Below, piece after piece: positions 6,422-7,099 of a stretch of 7,099 nucleotides of DNA. The notes under the pieces are model-generated. The model was not told the DNA's origin. It searched no databases and worked only from the letters and a program-made list of their open reading frames with translations. Made by a program: the position numbers and the translations under genes. The stretch's first letter is position 1. The number at the start of each line of letters is the position of its first letter. The stretch covers positions 1 through 7,099 of the forward strand of contig JAEZBH010000181.1 in assembly GCA_023427285.1 (NCBI GenBank), given 5' to 3'. Source of the stretch: Pseudomonadota bacterium. Its GTDB lineage: Bacteria > Pseudomonadota > Alphaproteobacteria > Sphingomonadales > Sphingomonadaceae.

Positions 6422-6493
6422 ATCCTCCCCTGAAAATCCTGATGCTTCGGCCTTTTCCCGGCAAGAATAGGAGGGAAGAAAAAAGGGGAGGAT
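6422..6493 (+). promoter_or_regulatory. Leader stem that can mask the receptor gene's ribosome binding site
   Basis: ATCCTCCCCT (6422-6431) is the exact reverse complement of AGGGGAGGAT (6484-6493), and the second arm contains the GGAGG Shine-Dalgarno (6487-6491) ten bases ahead of the receptor ATG. If transcribed together the two arms would form a 10-base stem that hides the binding site. The 52-base loop holds a shorter pairing, TCCT (6437-6440) with AGGA (6469-6472), and a second Shine-Dalgarno-like AGGAGGG (6469-6475) that could compete for the left arm. The first arm lies 34 bases after the upstream stop codon. The pairing is seen in sequence; a regulatory role is inference. Confidence 0.5.
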
Positions 6494-6501
6494 AATTACA
6501 A

Positions 6502-7099
6502 ATGAAACATCATCTCGCCTGTAGCGCGCTGGCGCTTGGCGCGCATTATTTGTTGTCGCCAACGCTTTCGCACGCGCAGACACCCGAAGCCAACCACACG
6601 GAAACTGTGGCATCCGGAAAGCTTGAGGATATTGTCGTCACTGCCCAGCGGCGGGCAGAGCGGCTTCAGGATGTGCCGATTTCAGTCACCGCTCTCACGG
6701 CAGACGCTCTTGCCAGCAGCGGCGTATCGGGAACCAATGCGCTGCCGCAAATCGCGCCCAGCGTCAATCTCGGCCGGTCAGGACCAAGCGGGCTGTTCTT
6801 CATTCGCGGTGTCGGCACCACCAACGCCGCGGGCGGCGAGGAAGGCGCGAATGCCTTTTACATAGATGGCGTTTACCTGCCCGACCTCAGCCAGACCATC
6901 AACAACTTCAACAATGTCGAGCGCATTGAGGTTCTCAAGGGCCCGCAAGGCACCCTGTTCGGCAGAAACGCAACCGGCGGCCTCATTCACATTATCACGC
7001 GCGACCCCTCTGAGGAATTTCAGGTCCAAGGGCAGGTCGGCTACGCCAACTACGACACGAAGAGCGGCCAGCTCTATGTCGGCGGGCCGCTGTCCGACA
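6502..7099 (+). CDS. TonB-dependent outer-membrane receptor, N-terminal part (cut by window edge)
   Basis: 199 codons of a TonB-dependent receptor, which would import a scarce or bulky ligand across the outer membrane using the TonB-ExbB-ExbD system. MKHHLACSALALGAHYLLSP followed by TLSHA-Q looks like a signal peptide with cleavage after Ala25. LEDIVVTAQRRAERLQDVPI (41-60) is the TonB-box and start of the plug, in the form common in sphingomonad-type receptors. The plug continues with FFIRGVGTT (99-107), FYIDGVYLP (119-127), VERIEVLKGPQGTLFGRNA (139-157) and IITRDPS (164-170). The barrel begins near 173 and runs off the window. ATG 6502 is chosen for its signal peptide and the GGGGAGGA ten bases upstream, which lies in a potential masking stem. 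It follows the CoA-transferase homologue in the same direction, 113 bases away, suggesting it imports the substrate of this cluster. Confidence 0.95.
   Translation, partial: MKHHLACSALALGAHYLLSPTLSHAQTPEANHTETVASGKLEDIVVTAQRRAERLQDVPISVTALTADALASSGVSGTNALPQIAPSVNLGRSGPSGLFFIRGVGTTNAAGGEEGANAFYIDGVYLPDLSQTINNFNNVERIEVLKGPQGTLFGRNATGGLIHIITRDPSEEFQVQGQVGYANYDTKSGQLYVGGPLSD

Noticed and set aside
6640..6865. Overlapping short frames inside the TonB receptor
   Set aside because: They conflict with a frame that carries a signal peptide, TonB box and plug motifs; they show nothing recognisable.

Overview
The window is GC-rich, densely coding bacterial DNA, most likely from an alphaproteobacterium. 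Three things point there: a TonB-dependent receptor of the type expanded in Sphingomonadales and relatives, a short interspersed repeat with TAGAGC ends that I recognise from alphaproteobacterial genomes, and the catabolic gene content. Genus cannot be fixed from the sequence. There is no rRNA, tRNA, CRISPR array or transposase gene.

Layout: (1) 1-1497, minus strand, an acyl-CoA synthetase cut by the left edge. (2) 1498-1577, a short divergent control region. (3) 1578-2357, plus strand, a short-chain dehydrogenase/reductase. (4) 2358-2612, a convergent gap without genes that holds two different palindromic repeat elements. One carries a terminator-like hairpin for leftward transcription; the other supplies the stop codon of the next gene. 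(5) 2613-3758, minus strand, a class III (CaiB/BaiF) CoA-transferase. (6) 3759-3913, a divergent control region with nested inverted repeats. (7) 3914-5080 and 5114-6388, plus strand, an acyl-CoA dehydrogenase followed 33 bases later by a protein of the acetyl-CoA hydrolase / 4-hydroxybutyrate CoA-transferase family. (8) 6389-6501, a leader that can hide the next ribosome binding site in a stem. (9) 6502-7099, plus strand, the N-terminal part of a TonB-dependent outer-membrane receptor, cut by the right edge.

Together the genes look like an uptake-and-degradation cluster for an unidentified organic acid. The receptor would import it, the ligase and/or CoA-transferases would make the CoA thioester, the dehydrogenase would put in an alpha-beta double bond, and the SDR would oxidise or reduce a hydroxyl/keto group. 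The substrate is not identifiable from sequence (an alicyclic, terpenoid or steroid-derived acid is a guess).

The main oddities are these. The class I CoA-transferase homologue has glycine where the family has its catalytic glutamate. The acyl-CoA dehydrogenase lacks the usual C-terminal catalytic glutamate but has one at the isovaleryl-CoA dehydrogenase position. A ~117-base palindromic element is flanked by a possible 6-base target duplication. A 10-base perfect stem covers the receptor's Shine-Dalgarno sequence.
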